A stretch of 64,000 nucleotides of DNA, from the NCBI RefSeq assembly GCF_001658005.1, contig NZ_CP015986.1, positions 1,799,501 through 1,863,500 of the forward strand, in the 5' to 3' direction. Below are positions 17,266 through 25,147 of the stretch, piece by piece. Under the pieces are notes generated by a model that saw only the letters and a list, made by a program, of their open reading frames with translations, was not told where the DNA came from and did no database searches. Source of the stretch: Sphingobium sp. EP60837 (GTDB taxonomy: Bacteria > Pseudomonadota > Alphaproteobacteria > Sphingomonadales > Sphingomonadaceae). Made by a program: the position numbers and the translations under genes. How positions within the stretch are numbered: the stretch's first letter is position 1; each line of letters begins with the position of its first letter.

Positions 17266-19025
17266 GCTACCTCCCGGCCACAACAAACTGGGTGCGCACG
17301 GGCATGCCCGACTTCCCAGGTCGGTAAGACCCGCCTCCCGTCCTTGAAGTGCGAGAGGACGGCAACGTCCCAATCACCCGCGTCGAAGACATCCGGAATG
17401 GTGACGGCTATCGCACCGCGAACCACTTGCAGCGACACTTCCTGCAGATCGAAAGCGCCCCCTGTGAATGTCGGCGCGTTGCATCCGACCGGAAGTACGC
17501 TGCCCCCGGTGTCTTCCGCGGGCAACGGTAGCGTGCCGTCAAGCCATTGAGATTGTACGCATAGGAAACATGCTGGATGATCGGTCGCGAACTTCGCAAC
17601 CACGCCGCCTGCGGCGCCAAGGGTTGCATATCCGATCACAAGAGGGGTTCCGATGTCTTTGCAATGGAACGCCAGCGCCTGCTGGCATTCCGTTGATGCC
17701 GACGTGTCGATCACGACGTCAACCGAGCGGATCAGCGACCGCAATTGCTGCAAGATGTTCCCTTTGAGTTGTCCCAGTTCTTGCGAGTCAGAAAGCGCCG
17801 CGCCGACTTTGGTTTGGCCGCTGGACACCTGCGTCCACGGGTAGTTTTGCTGGATGAACGCTGCGAGCACCTCGGACTTGGAAACACCCCATACCGACCG
17901 ACCGAGCGGCCAGCGAACATAATTGCCGGGCTCGACGAGGTCGGGATCGAACAGGCTGATTTCCTTGAAACCGGCTCGCGCCAGCTCAATAGCGGCGAAG
18001 CTCCCGATCGCACCACATCCTATGAGCAGGGCCTTCTTACCGCGCAGCGCGCTGGCGACCGGCAATCGGCTGAACATGTCGTCGGAAATGCCATAGCCCC
18101 GGACGAAGCTGACATGGCGACGCTTGCCGACCCAACGACTAGCCAGGAAAATCCATCCATCGCCAAGACCATTCGGACCATAAGCGACCTCCTCCTCAAT
18201 GAGAATCGCCGTGATACTCAAGGGGGCTTTCCCGATCTTCGTCCAGGCGCTTGCTTCACCCTGGAACAGGTTCGCCTCAGCTGCGATCAGTGCTTCCGCT
18301 TCGGCCAGGAGGGCTGCCGCGTCCCGCCCATGGGTCGGTTTCATGCGCACCCATCGGGCTGGCAGTGGCGACCACTTTCCTGTTCGCTGCGGCAGTTCGA
18401 ATGGCTCTGCGAGCCAAACCCCTTTAGCAGGTTTCGTCTGCGTCAGGATCGCTTCGAAAGCTGGGCCGTCCTTCTTAGAGCGCGCTATCGGGCGATCCTG
18501 GCTGACGGCTGTCGCTGGGCCGAATTTGCCGGTTGGAGCGGCGCGCCCTTGTCCAAAGTACACGGCAGAGTTGGTTTCACCCTGGCCGTTAAAATAGGTC
18601 GAGAGCGGATCTGGATAAGGCTCCTCCGCCTTAGCCGCTTCTTCCCAAGAGCCAGCATTGCGGTGGCCGATGGCATCGAACAGCTGCTGCAACTGGCGGT
18701 CGATCATGTCAGCCACAAGTTCGTTAGGGTCCCACTGGCCATTGCCTTGGATCAAAAGGCAGAGGGCCTTGCTTTGCGGATTTTGATGGCGATCGAGTTC
18801 AAGATCGGGTGCCGTCACTTCGGGGCGGCAATAGGGATGTAACGAGGAGAACCCGACAAGTAGCCGAATATCTCCTCGCTCCTTGGCCGGCCAGATCGCT
18901 TCCAACAGGAGGAAGCCATCTGACTTGTGCTTAACCGAGACCGCAGCGCCTTGGCGTTCAAACGCGGCCAATTCGGCCCGGTACAGGCCGTCCCATAAGT
19001 CCCACCAGCCCTCGGCCGCGGTCAT
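17262..19025 (-). CDS. E2-E1 fusion, ubiquitin-like conjugation enzyme (Cap2/ThiF-like)
   Basis: A 587-residue fusion. Residues about 1-130 form a prokaryotic E2 domain with candidate catalytic Cys89 in NPQSKALCLLIQGNGQWDP. Residues about 325-560 form a ThiF-type E1 adenylation domain: ALLIGCGAIGSFAA (Gly-rich loop 336-342), LFDPDLVEPGNYVRWPLG (Asp360), a CxxC-like pair ACFLC (486, 489), and GCNAPTFTGG (Cys515), a block typical of Cap2-like E1s. The start ATG at 19025 is four bases after the stop of the peptide gene; a TTG at 19037 is possible. Size and order match Cap2-Cap3 of type II CBASS, but no CD-NTase is present. It would adenylate a C-terminal glycine and transfer it to a target. Confidence 0.85.
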   Translation of the reverse strand: MTAAEGWWDLWDGLYRAELAAFERQGAAVSVKHKSDGFLLLEAIWPAKERGDIRLLVGFSSLHPYCRPEVTAPDLELDRHQNPQSKALCLLIQGNGQWDPNELVADMIDRQLQQLFDAIGHRNAGSWEEAAKAEEPYPDPLSTYFNGQGETNSAVYFGQGRAAPTGKFGPATAVSQDRPIARSKKDGPAFEAILTQTKPAKGVWLAEPFELPQRTGKWSPLPARWVRMKPTHGRDAAALLAEAEALIAAEANLFQGEASAWTKIGKAPLSITAILIEEEVAYGPNGLGDGWIFLASRWVGKRRHVSFVRGYGISDDMFSRLPVASALRGKKALLIGCGAIGSFAAIELARAGFKEISLFDPDLVEPGNYVRWPLGRSVWGVSKSEVLAAFIQQNYPWTQVSSGQTKVGAALSDSQELGQLKGNILQQLRSLIRSVDVVIDTSASTECQQALAFHCKDIGTPLVIGYATLGAAGGVVAKFATDHPACFLCVQSQWLDGTLPLPAEDTGGSVLPVGCNAPTFTGGAFDLQEVSLQVVRGAIAVTIPDVFDAGDWDVAVLSHFKDGRRVLPTWEVGHARAHPVCCGREVA

Positions 19026-19029
19026 CTCT

Positions 19030-19179
19030 TCAACCAACCGGGCGGTGGGGCGGCGGGTTGGACGGCACCGGCGGACCATCCGGACGGCCGGGTGTATGGC
19101 TCGGCGGGCCTTTGGGCACATCGGGGTGCTGCGGATGATCCGGGTGGCCCGGCGGATTTCCATTGTTGTTGCTGTTCAT
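19030..19179 (-). CDS. 49-aa proline-rich peptide ending in glycine, first gene of the E2-E1/JAB operon
   Basis: A short gene with a clear ribosome binding site, AGGAG six bases before the ATG at 19179, and a stop four bases before the E2-E1 start. The product begins MNSNNNGNPPGHPDH and ends SNPPPHRPVG; 17 of 49 residues are Pro, with many Gly, His and Asn. It has no predicted fold, no Cys, and no signal peptide. The C-terminal Gly is what E1 enzymes activate in ubiquitin-like proteins and CD-NTases. I infer that it may be the modifier or the substrate; it could also be a translation leader. I do not recognise a named family. Confidence 0.6.
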   Translation of the reverse strand: MNSNNNGNPPGHPDHPQHPDVPKGPPSHTPGRPDGPPVPSNPPPHRPVG

Positions 19180-19236
19180 CATGATCTCCTGAGAGGACTC
19201 TTGACGCCGTGTCATCATGGACTAGAATCGCGTTCG

Positions 19237-19267
19237 AGTCCTGATTTGAACTGTATGCATCAGGACT
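19237..19267. promoter_or_regulatory. Inverted repeat shared by the E2-E1 operon and the third Xre-RES module
   Basis: AGTCCTGAT (19237-19245) and ATCAGGACT (19259-19267) are perfect 9-bp inverted arms separated by 13 bases. Part of the motif recurs nearby, as TGGACT at 19218-19223 and AGTCCA at 19281-19286. The site lies between the divergent starts at 19179 and 19309, so a regulator bound here, most simply the RES antitoxin, could control both units. Confidence 0.55.
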
Positions 19268-19308
19268 AATTTGCAAATCAAGTCCAGAAATGGACCGGGG
19301 AGCTTTTT

Positions 19309-19698
19309 ATGGGCAATTCGCAAGCCGATGCTCGCGCGGGCATGGGAACAACCCGGATTCCGGTCGAGCTAGAGGCCTTTTTCCAGATCGCGGAACGCTG
19401 GGAGTTGACCACCGACGATCAGATCAAGCTCTTGGGCTCACCGGGCAGGTCGACATTCTTCAAATGGAAGAAAGAAGGCGGAACGATTCCGAATGATACG
19501 ACGGAACGCCTCTCTCACATTTTGGCCATTTGGAAGGCCCTTCGTATCCTGTTCACGGTCGACGAACGCGGCGACGCCTGGATGCAAAAGCCCAACGAAT
19601 TTTTTGATGGCCAGTCTGCCCTGGCTATTATGTTGCGGGGGGGAGTCGCAGACATATATCGAGTTCGGCAATATCTCGATGCTCAGCGTGGGGGTTGA
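19309..19698 (+). CDS. MbcA/ParS/Xre-type antitoxin, module 3
   Basis: A 129-residue antitoxin. The N-terminal half carries a helix-turn-helix-like stretch (FQIAERWELTTDDQIKLLGSPGRSTFFKWKKEG), and the C-terminal half has the toxin-binding signature IWKALRILF, WMQKPNEFFDGQSALAIML and VADIYRVRQYLDAQRGG. This is the MbcA/ParS subfamily and differs from the antitoxins of modules 1 and 2. It is followed by a long-form RES protein. Earlier Met codons are absent in this frame; the ATG at 19309 is preceded by GGGGAGC. Confidence 0.9.
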   Translation: MGNSQADARAGMGTTRIPVELEAFFQIAERWELTTDDQIKLLGSPGRSTFFKWKKEGGTIPNDTTERLSHILAIWKALRILFTVDERGDAWMQKPNEFFDGQSALAIMLRGGVADIYRVRQYLDAQRGG

Positions 19699-19703
19699 TC
19701 GCA

Positions 19704-20396
19704 ATGGAGTTGGTCGACATCGAATGTGAACTTTACAGGCTCATTCCGTCGCGTTTCCCGCCCGTTTCTGTTTTCGGCGGCCTTGTGGCAAACGACAGGC
19801 TCGATCAACTCGCGGAGATCGAGGCGCGCACCAATCCGCGTTTACAGTCAAGTGAGCGGCTACGAGTCTTGTATGGCGATAGCGGGTCGCCGCAGCTTCA
19901 AAACTGGAATCTCGCTCCATTCAAATACCTCAACCCTGAGGGGAGCCGCTTCTTCCCACCTACCCGGCCGGCATTAGAACTTTCCGATTATCAACAGACG
20001 GCGCTCGCCGTAGCGGTCGCTCGGCGCGAGGGATTCCTGCGGCGAACAAGTGAGGCCGCACTCGGCTTGGACATGCGGATGCTCAAGACCCCCGTGGCGG
20101 GAAAGTTTGCCGACCTTTCGGAAGTTTCGCCCACCCTGGAGCGAGAAAAACGCTGGGAGATAGCAAGAGATTTGCCAGAAGCGGCGGATGGCATCATCTA
20201 CTGCCCCCCTGAGCGACCGTCGCACCGCTGCTACGCGGTGTTGCGAGGCGACAGGCTTGGGCGAACGATCCAGACGGTTCACTATCGTTTCGCATGGGAC
20301 GGATCCCGTATTTCAGCGGTCTACGCCTTCGATGAAGTGGGCCGGAGGTTAAATCCCGAGGACCTTTCGTCACCAGATGACGCTCTCGCTGCGTAG
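19704..20396 (+). CDS. RES-domain toxin (long form), module 3
   Basis: A 230-residue RES family protein. The opening ECELYRLIPSRFPPVSVFGGLV and EARTNPRLQ is the usual start of the long RES subfamily paired with MbcA/ParS antitoxins. The middle contains SDYQQTALAVAVARREGFLRR, and the end contains YCPPERPSHRCYAVLRGDRLGRTIQTVHYRFAWDG. NAD+ breakdown is inferred from the family. The ATG at 19704 is used; a TTG at 19695 overlapping the antitoxin stop is an alternative. It is more divergent than the other two RES proteins in this window, and I cannot assign its catalytic residues with certainty. Confidence 0.82.
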   Translation: MELVDIECELYRLIPSRFPPVSVFGGLVANDRLDQLAEIEARTNPRLQSSERLRVLYGDSGSPQLQNWNLAPFKYLNPEGSRFFPPTRPALELSDYQQTALAVAVARREGFLRRTSEAALGLDMRMLKTPVAGKFADLSEVSPTLEREKRWEIARDLPEAADGIIYCPPERPSHRCYAVLRGDRLGRTIQTVHYRFAWDGSRISAVYAFDEVGRRLNPEDLSSPDDALAA

Positions 20397-20475
20397 TCTC
20401 TTGCGGCCATTAAGCCGATCAACGGCCAGCATCGTGCTAATGGTCTGAAATGGAAGATCGGGCCGATGCGCGGTA

Positions 20476-21153
20476 TCAGACACGACGGTCGAAAACGGAA
20501 TGGCCTTTTCTGAGCCGGTAGAGAAGGGAGGGGCGATTGGCACCGGGCTCGCGACGCTTCTCTCCGGTTTCTTCCAGAAAGCCTCTTTCGATTACCTTGC
20601 GGCGGAAAGCATCGATGTTGAGCCTTTCATCCAGGACAATTTCATAGACGCCGTGTAATTCCGCCAGAGTGAACGTCGGCCCCAGGAAACGCGCAGGCAG
20701 ATCGGAATAGGCGCCCTTGCCCCGCAGCCGCGCGACCGCGGCAGCAAGGATGCTGTCATGGTCGAAGGGCATTCCCCCGGCTACTTCCACTGGCTTGAGT
20801 TCCAGTCCCTCAATCTTCAACGCAGGCTCCAGTCGTTCGCGTGGGGATAATGAAAAATAGGCGACGCTGGCCGACCATCCCCGTGGATCGCGATCCGCGC
20901 CGGAGAAGGTTGAGAGCTGTTCGACATAGAGATTGGTGAGCCCCGCCTTGGTGCTGAGCACCCGCCGCGCCGTATCGCCCAGATGGCTGTCCTCACCGAC
21001 ATGGACATAGCCGCCGATCAAAGCCTGGCGCTCGGCGAAAGGTTCGGCGCCACGTCGGGCGCGCAGCACGCACAACCGGTCTTCGTTCAATGTCAGCGGG
21101 ACGATGTCGACGGTCAGAATCGGCTTTTCGAATGACGGGCTCATAAACTGCAT
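20476..21153 (-). CDS. NrtR-like transcription regulator (inactive Nudix domain plus winged helix)
   Basis: NrtR-type regulators bind ADP-ribose-like ligands with a Nudix domain and DNA with a C-terminal winged helix. The Nudix segment ALIGGYVHVGEDSHLGDTARRVL keeps the fold, but the catalytic REXXEE of the Nudix box is replaced (RRVLSTKAG), so hydrolysis is unlikely. The C-terminal part TLAELHGVYEIVLDERLNIDAFRRKVIERGFLEE is the winged helix of the family. The gene is divergent from the vWA-PurA-like genes and separated from them by an inverted repeat. ATG at 21153 touches the operator; ATG at 21144 is an alternative. It probably controls its neighbours in response to a nucleotide or NAD-derived signal. 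Confidence 0.82.
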   Translation of the reverse strand: MQFMSPSFEKPILTVDIVPLTLNEDRLCVLRARRGAEPFAERQALIGGYVHVGEDSHLGDTARRVLSTKAGLTNLYVEQLSTFSGADRDPRGWSASVAYFSLSPRERLEPALKIEGLELKPVEVAGGMPFDHDSILAAAVARLRGKGAYSDLPARFLGPTFTLAELHGVYEIVLDERLNIDAFRRKVIERGFLEETGEKRREPGANRPSLLYRLRKGHSVFDRRV

Positions 21154-21154
21154 C

Positions 21155-21179
21155 TTGCATCTTATCTAATAAAATGCAA
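21155..21179. promoter_or_regulatory. Inverted repeat, likely operator of the NrtR-like regulator
   Basis: TTGCATCTTAT and ATAAAATGCAA are 11-bp arms with one mismatch and a 3-base spacer (CTA). The site fills the space between the divergent Nudix regulator and vWA genes, where an autoregulated NrtR operator is expected. Confidence 0.6.
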
Positions 21180-21213
21180 AATGACGTTTATTGAGTCGAT
21201 AAGGAGATTGACC

Positions 21214-22098
21214 ATGGGACACGGAAATTGGAGCGCCCGCGATTGGGAGGCTTATGCGGCTCGCTCGGTTCATGGCCGCAGCCGCGGCGAGCTTTTCGGC
21301 GCCCGGGGTATGGATCCAGCCTATGATCCGGCGCGGATCGGCATGCGGGAGTCGCGCGACAGCGCCGACAATCCGGATTCCACGCCAATCATCATCGGAG
21401 TCGATGTAACCGGGTCGATGGGCATGCTGGCGGAAGAGCTGGTTGTGCGCGGCCTCAATGAGACATTCACGATGTTGATGGATCGCAGGCCGGTCAGCGA
21501 TCCTCATGTCATGGCGATGGCGATCGGGGATGCCTATTGCGACCGGGCGCCGTTGCAGGTCACGCAGTTCGAGGCGGATCTACGTATCGTCGAACAGTTG
21601 CGCCAGCTCTGGCTGGAAGGCGGCGGTGGCGGCAATGATGGGGAGAGCTATTGCCTTGCCCATGTCTTCGCCGGCCTCAAGACCGAGCACGACGCCATGG
21701 AGAAGCGCCGCCGCGAGGGCTTCCTGTTCACGGTCGGCGATGAACCCGTGTTGGACGGTGTCGAGCGTGATCAACTGGCTCGGGTGATGGGCATCGATGC
21801 GCGCCGGGGCATCTCGGGCCGCGAAGCGGTGAAGCTGGCCAGCGCGGGCTATGAAGTGTTTCACATCATCGTCGATGGCAGCTACGCGGCGCGCAACATG
21901 CGGAAGGTGCGGGCATCGTGGGAGGCGATCCTGCCCGAACGGGTCCTCCATCTGAAGGACCCGGCGCGGCTTGCTGAAACGATCGTTGCCACGATTGAAC
22001 TGGTGAGTGGTCGCCCCGCACGAGCCGCGAGCGGCCTCGCCACCTTATTGCCCGAACCGCTGCGGCGCCTTCCCTGGGCCGGGCTGGGGAGGATTTGA
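21214..22098 (+). CDS. von Willebrand A-like domain protein
   Basis: A 294-residue cytoplasmic protein without signal peptide or membrane segment. Residues from about 50 form a vWA-like Rossmann fold with the metal-site motif IIIGVDVTGSMGMLAEEL (DxTGS in place of DxSxS). GGGGGNDGESYCLAHVFAGL and GFLFTVGDEPVLDGVERDQL follow, suggesting the later metal-site loops. Function is unknown. ATG at 21214 has AAGGAG seven bases upstream; an earlier ATG at 21181 has none. It ends two bases before the PurA-like start, so the two are co-expressed under the NrtR-like regulator. Confidence 0.72.
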   Translation: MGHGNWSARDWEAYAARSVHGRSRGELFGARGMDPAYDPARIGMRESRDSADNPDSTPIIIGVDVTGSMGMLAEELVVRGLNETFTMLMDRRPVSDPHVMAMAIGDAYCDRAPLQVTQFEADLRIVEQLRQLWLEGGGGGNDGESYCLAHVFAGLKTEHDAMEKRRREGFLFTVGDEPVLDGVERDQLARVMGIDARRGISGREAVKLASAGYEVFHIIVDGSYAARNMRKVRASWEAILPERVLHLKDPARLAETIVATIELVSGRPARAASGLATLLPEPLRRLPWAGLGRI

Positions 22099-22099
22099 G

Positions 22100-23272
22100 A
22101 TGCGCGCCTATGCCGTGATCGGCGCGAACTATGGTGACGAGGGCAAGGGGCGGACGGTCGACTGGCTGGCTGCTTCCCTTGGCCCCGATGTCGTCGTAGT
22201 GCGCAGCAATGGTGGCGCGCAGGCAGGCCATACCGTGGTGACGGGCGGGCGGCGTCATGTGTTCCATCATTTCGGTTCGGCTACGCTGCGGCAGGGACGT
22301 ACGCATCTGTCACGCTTCATGGTTTCGCATCCCATCCTCTTTGCCGATGAATGGGAGACGTTGATCGGTTTCGGCGATCCGCCACGGGTAACGGCGGATC
22401 CGCGCGGCTGGGTCACGACCCCCTGGGACATGATGGTCAATCAGGCGGTGGAGTTGGCGCGCGGTGGCCATCGGCATGGTAGCTGTGGTCTTGGTTTTGG
22501 AGAGACGGTAGGGCGCTCCGAGCAGACTTCCTTCGCGGTGACAGTTGCAGATCTTTGTAGGCCTGATCTTGTGGGTAAGCTGCGAGCAATCCGGAATGAA
22601 TGGCTGCCTGTGCGCTGCGCGGAACTCGGCATCGAGCTGAGCTCTGGTCCGCTGGCATTTGCGGCGGCCGATGCTTTGCTTGAGCGCTTCGTAGAGCAGT
22701 GCCGGGCTTTTTCGGAACGGGTTGTGCTGCAGTCCGATGCCGATCTGCCCAGAATGGGGCCGATCATCTTCGAAGCAGCGCAGGGCTTACTTCTCGACCA
22801 GGGTGCAGCTGGTTTCCCATTCGTCACGCGCTCCAGTACGGGTCTTGCCAACATCACTGCCATCGCCACAGAGGCGGGGCTTGGGGAGCTTGAAGCGGTC
22901 TACGTCACCCGCTGCTATCTCACCCGTCATGGACGTGGAGGGATGGAGGATGAAAGGTCGATTGACCAATGGTTCAGCGTAGATGATGCAACCAACCTTC
23001 CCAATCCTTGGCAGGAAACCGTGCGCTTCGGCCTTCTCGATCCGGCTCGTCTCGGCCGCCGTATCGCGGCTGACCTGGCCGTGGCCGGGGATACTATGGC
23101 CGTCACGCCGTCGCTTGCGATCACATGTCTGGATCAGGCCAGGGATGATCGCTTGGGGTGGATCGACGGCGCTGAGGTGCGAAGCGGGCCAGTGCGAGAG
23201 ATGATGGCGGAGCTTGAGATGGCTACCCGCCTTCCATGGACCGCTGAATTTTGGGCTCCAAGCAACGAATGA
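22100..23272 (+). CDS. Adenylosuccinate synthetase-like enzyme (PurA family, atypical)
   Basis: PurA joins IMP and aspartate using GTP. This 390-residue homologue is shorter than housekeeping PurA (about 430). The active-site loop is kept as IGANYGDEGKGRTVD, with the Asp in GDEGKG, and the general-acid His in GGAQAGHTVV. IFEAAQGLLLDQGAAGFPFVTRSSTG matches the IMP-binding region, and YVTRCYLTRHGRG the later substrate loop. It keeps the Asp that phage PurZ enzymes lose. GGGAGGA precedes the ATG. As a second PurA copy in an island, coupled to a vWA gene, it is unlikely to be the housekeeping enzyme; the substrate may be a different nucleotide. Confidence 0.8.
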   Translation: MRAYAVIGANYGDEGKGRTVDWLAASLGPDVVVVRSNGGAQAGHTVVTGGRRHVFHHFGSATLRQGRTHLSRFMVSHPILFADEWETLIGFGDPPRVTADPRGWVTTPWDMMVNQAVELARGGHRHGSCGLGFGETVGRSEQTSFAVTVADLCRPDLVGKLRAIRNEWLPVRCAELGIELSSGPLAFAAADALLERFVEQCRAFSERVVLQSDADLPRMGPIIFEAAQGLLLDQGAAGFPFVTRSSTGLANITAIATEAGLGELEAVYVTRCYLTRHGRGGMEDERSIDQWFSVDDATNLPNPWQETVRFGLLDPARLGRRIAADLAVAGDTMAVTPSLAITCLDQARDDRLGWIDGAEVRSGPVREMMAELEMATRLPWTAEFWAPSNE

Positions 23273-23423
23273 AGTCAAAAGTTCAATCATCCGCGTTGCC
23301 ATTGGCGCGAATACGGCGATTGTCGAGGAGCGGCGGATGCTGGCTATCAGTGCGATAGGTGGCCATCTACTGTGACCGGAAATGTCGCATTTGACTGACA
23401 AAGGCGAAAGAAAAGGAGCGTCT

Positions 23424-24059
23424 ATGAAAAAGCCGGTGAGCGTCGCCAGTCTGAGCGAATTTGGAAGAGTGCGGCTGTCAAAGTCGTTTTTCATGCGCGA
23501 CTTTTTGTTCTCAGACATCGCGGCGATCCACGGGCTTCCAAATGTACCTGATGACCCTGACCTCGCCATCGAGGCGGGCAGCCGCCTGTGTCAGGATCTG
23601 CTTGAGCCGCTACAGGACCGCTTCGGCCGGCTGGCCATACGCTCGGCATTCCGCTCCTGCGACGTCAACGGACTTGGCTCCGAGATGATGAATGCCGGTA
23701 AAGCGGGCTATAACTGCGCCTCCAACGAGCGGAACTACGCGAGCCATATTTGGGATCGGAAGCGTGACGGTATGATGGGAGCGACGGCCTGTATCGTTGT
23801 TCCGTCTTTTTGGGATGCCTTCCAGGAGGAGGGCGATTGGCAGAAGCTCGCATGGTGGATCCATGATCATCTGCCTTACTCCAGTCTCTACTTCTTTCCC
23901 AAATACTGGGCTTTCAACATTTCCTGGTTCGAACAACCGGCCAGAACGATCCACAGCTACACCAGCCCAAAAGGCTGTCTGACGAAGCCCGGAATGGAGA
24001 ATCATGTCAGCACGCATGAGCATGAATGGGCCGGAATAGAAAAAGCGATGAAATCTTAA
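23424..24059 (+). CDS. Hypothetical protein, possibly peptidase M15-like fold
   Basis: A 211-residue protein that I recognise only as a recurrent hypothetical. LSKSFFMRDFLFSDIAAIHGLPNVPDDP opens it, and SRLCQDLLEPLQDRFGRLAIRSAFRSCDVN, CASNERNYASHIWD and ACIVVPSFWD give a layout like M15-type D-Ala-D-Ala peptidases (Arg/Ser, His/Asp). There is no signal peptide, which argues against a cell-wall role. AAGGAG precedes the ATG at 23424, about 150 bases after the PurA-like gene, so it may be the last gene of that cluster. Function assignment is weak. Confidence 0.6.
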   Translation: MKKPVSVASLSEFGRVRLSKSFFMRDFLFSDIAAIHGLPNVPDDPDLAIEAGSRLCQDLLEPLQDRFGRLAIRSAFRSCDVNGLGSEMMNAGKAGYNCASNERNYASHIWDRKRDGMMGATACIVVPSFWDAFQEEGDWQKLAWWIHDHLPYSSLYFFPKYWAFNISWFEQPARTIHSYTSPKGCLTKPGMENHVSTHEHEWAGIEKAMKS

Positions 24060-24128
24060 TCGGCGCGCTGACCGCGTCATTTGGTGCATGCGCCGCGCGC
24101 TAGGAGAGGGGGCGGTGCTTTCAGTGGG

Positions 24129-24860
24129 TCAGACGTTGTCGTCGATCATACCGATGATTGGGAAAACTTGCTTGATCTGGCCGTGGGGGATCGATGCCGT
24201 CGCCTGTTCGCGATATTGTTTTAGCTCAATAAGGTTGCGATCGCGGGCGAGCAGTCGACCGGCGGTCCACAATGAGCGTTCTGTTTCATCTCGCAACTGG
24301 ATCAGCACATCTGCATTGATCGATGCCGGTTTGACGCGGTCGAGTAGTACCCGCTCGCCGGCTCTGAAACGCGGTTCCATAGCTTCGCCAGGGATATACA
24401 TGACAAAATAGCGTTCAGTGTCGCCCAGCCCGAAAGGTGCTGCCATATAGGCTACTGGACGAGAAAGATCGGCTTCCCAGAGTTCAAGCTGCTCGGCAAA
24501 AGCTAAGCCGCTCTCCTCAGGAAAGTGGACACTCGCCGCGTACACTGGGATGCCGCTCTGCTTCGAAACCACGGGAAGGGCCGGATCGTCCTTCAGCATG
24601 ATGTCGGATGTCGGAGATCGCAGCGGCAACGCATCCGTTTCACAGATGGAAAATGCATCCGGAAACGTGGCCCTGAGCTTAGCGACGCTTTGTTGTGAGA
24701 GCGAATAGCCGACCGTAGGGTTAGGGTAGATCCGGGTGAGCGTGGAGGGCGCAAGACCTGAGCGGCGCGCAATCTGGCTTGCTGAAAACCCGGTTTCCTT
24801 GATCAGGCAACCGATCAGGCTGCGGGCTCTATCCTGATCCCACTCACCGACAAAAGACAT
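24129..24860 (-). CDS. HTH-S24 family repressor with degenerate protease domain
   Basis: A 243-residue CI/LexA-like regulator. The N-terminal HTH lies at about 15-60 (KETGFSASQIARRSGLAPSTLTRIY). The C-terminal S24 fold starts near 125 (YMAAPFGLGDTERYFVMYIPGEAMEPRFRAGERVLL). The catalytic Ser of GxSMxP is Ala in GEAMEP, and no Lys is seen at the second catalytic position (GRLLARDRNLIELKQY). Self-cleavage is therefore unlikely, so it should be a stable dimeric repressor not inactivated by RecA. It faces a long intergenic region with many TTTGCGC repeats and the autotransporter gene, which it may repress. Confidence 0.85.
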   Translation of the reverse strand: MSFVGEWDQDRARSLIGCLIKETGFSASQIARRSGLAPSTLTRIYPNPTVGYSLSQQSVAKLRATFPDAFSICETDALPLRSPTSDIMLKDDPALPVVSKQSGIPVYAASVHFPEESGLAFAEQLELWEADLSRPVAYMAAPFGLGDTERYFVMYIPGEAMEPRFRAGERVLLDRVKPASINADVLIQLRDETERSLWTAGRLLARDRNLIELKQYREQATASIPHGQIKQVFPIIGMIDDNV

Positions 24861-24955
24861 GTGTATGCGCCCGTTTTCTTAGCGCGACAGCCAACCACGA
24901 CCAGATGCGGCCGTCGTCCGTCGCGCCAGCATCATTATGCGCTTCGATCATTCCG

Positions 24956-25147
24956 GCGCAAACTATAATAGCGCAAATTTGCAAGTGCATATTTGCGCAA
25001 ATGCATCAGAAAAATTGCGGTTCGGCATACCGGTATATTGCGGCTGCGACCACTTCTGTCATTCTTGAGGGCGCAAACTCACAAAAAAGATTTGCACGGC
25101 TTTCGGTCTGGACATAGATGTTTGCGCATGTTGCGCATATTTGCGCA
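24956..25147. repeat. Cluster of TTTGCGC/GCGCAAA repeats between repressor and autotransporter genes
   Basis: Copies of GCGCAAA or its complement, some with one change, occur at 24956, 24971, 24991-25002 (perfect palindrome ATTTGCGCAAAT), 25071, 25121, 25131 and 25140. GCAAATTTGC at 24973-24982 is a further palindrome. This lies in the 411-base region 24861-25271, where I see no convincing gene. The arrangement looks like a multi-site operator for the adjacent HTH-S24 repressor. Confidence 0.55.

Noticed and set aside
17745..18842. 365-aa reading frame opposite the E2-E1 gene
   Set aside because: Shadow of a gene with clear E1 and E2 motifs.
14049..20396. Complete type II CBASS
   Set aside because: Cap2- and Cap3-like genes are present, but I find no CD-NTase or recognised CBASS effector in the window.
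22100..23272. PurZ of a diaminopurine (Z-genome) pathway
   Set aside because: The enzyme keeps the catalytic Asp of GDEGKG that PurZ replaces, and no other Z-genome gene (dATP hydrolase, special polymerase) is nearby.
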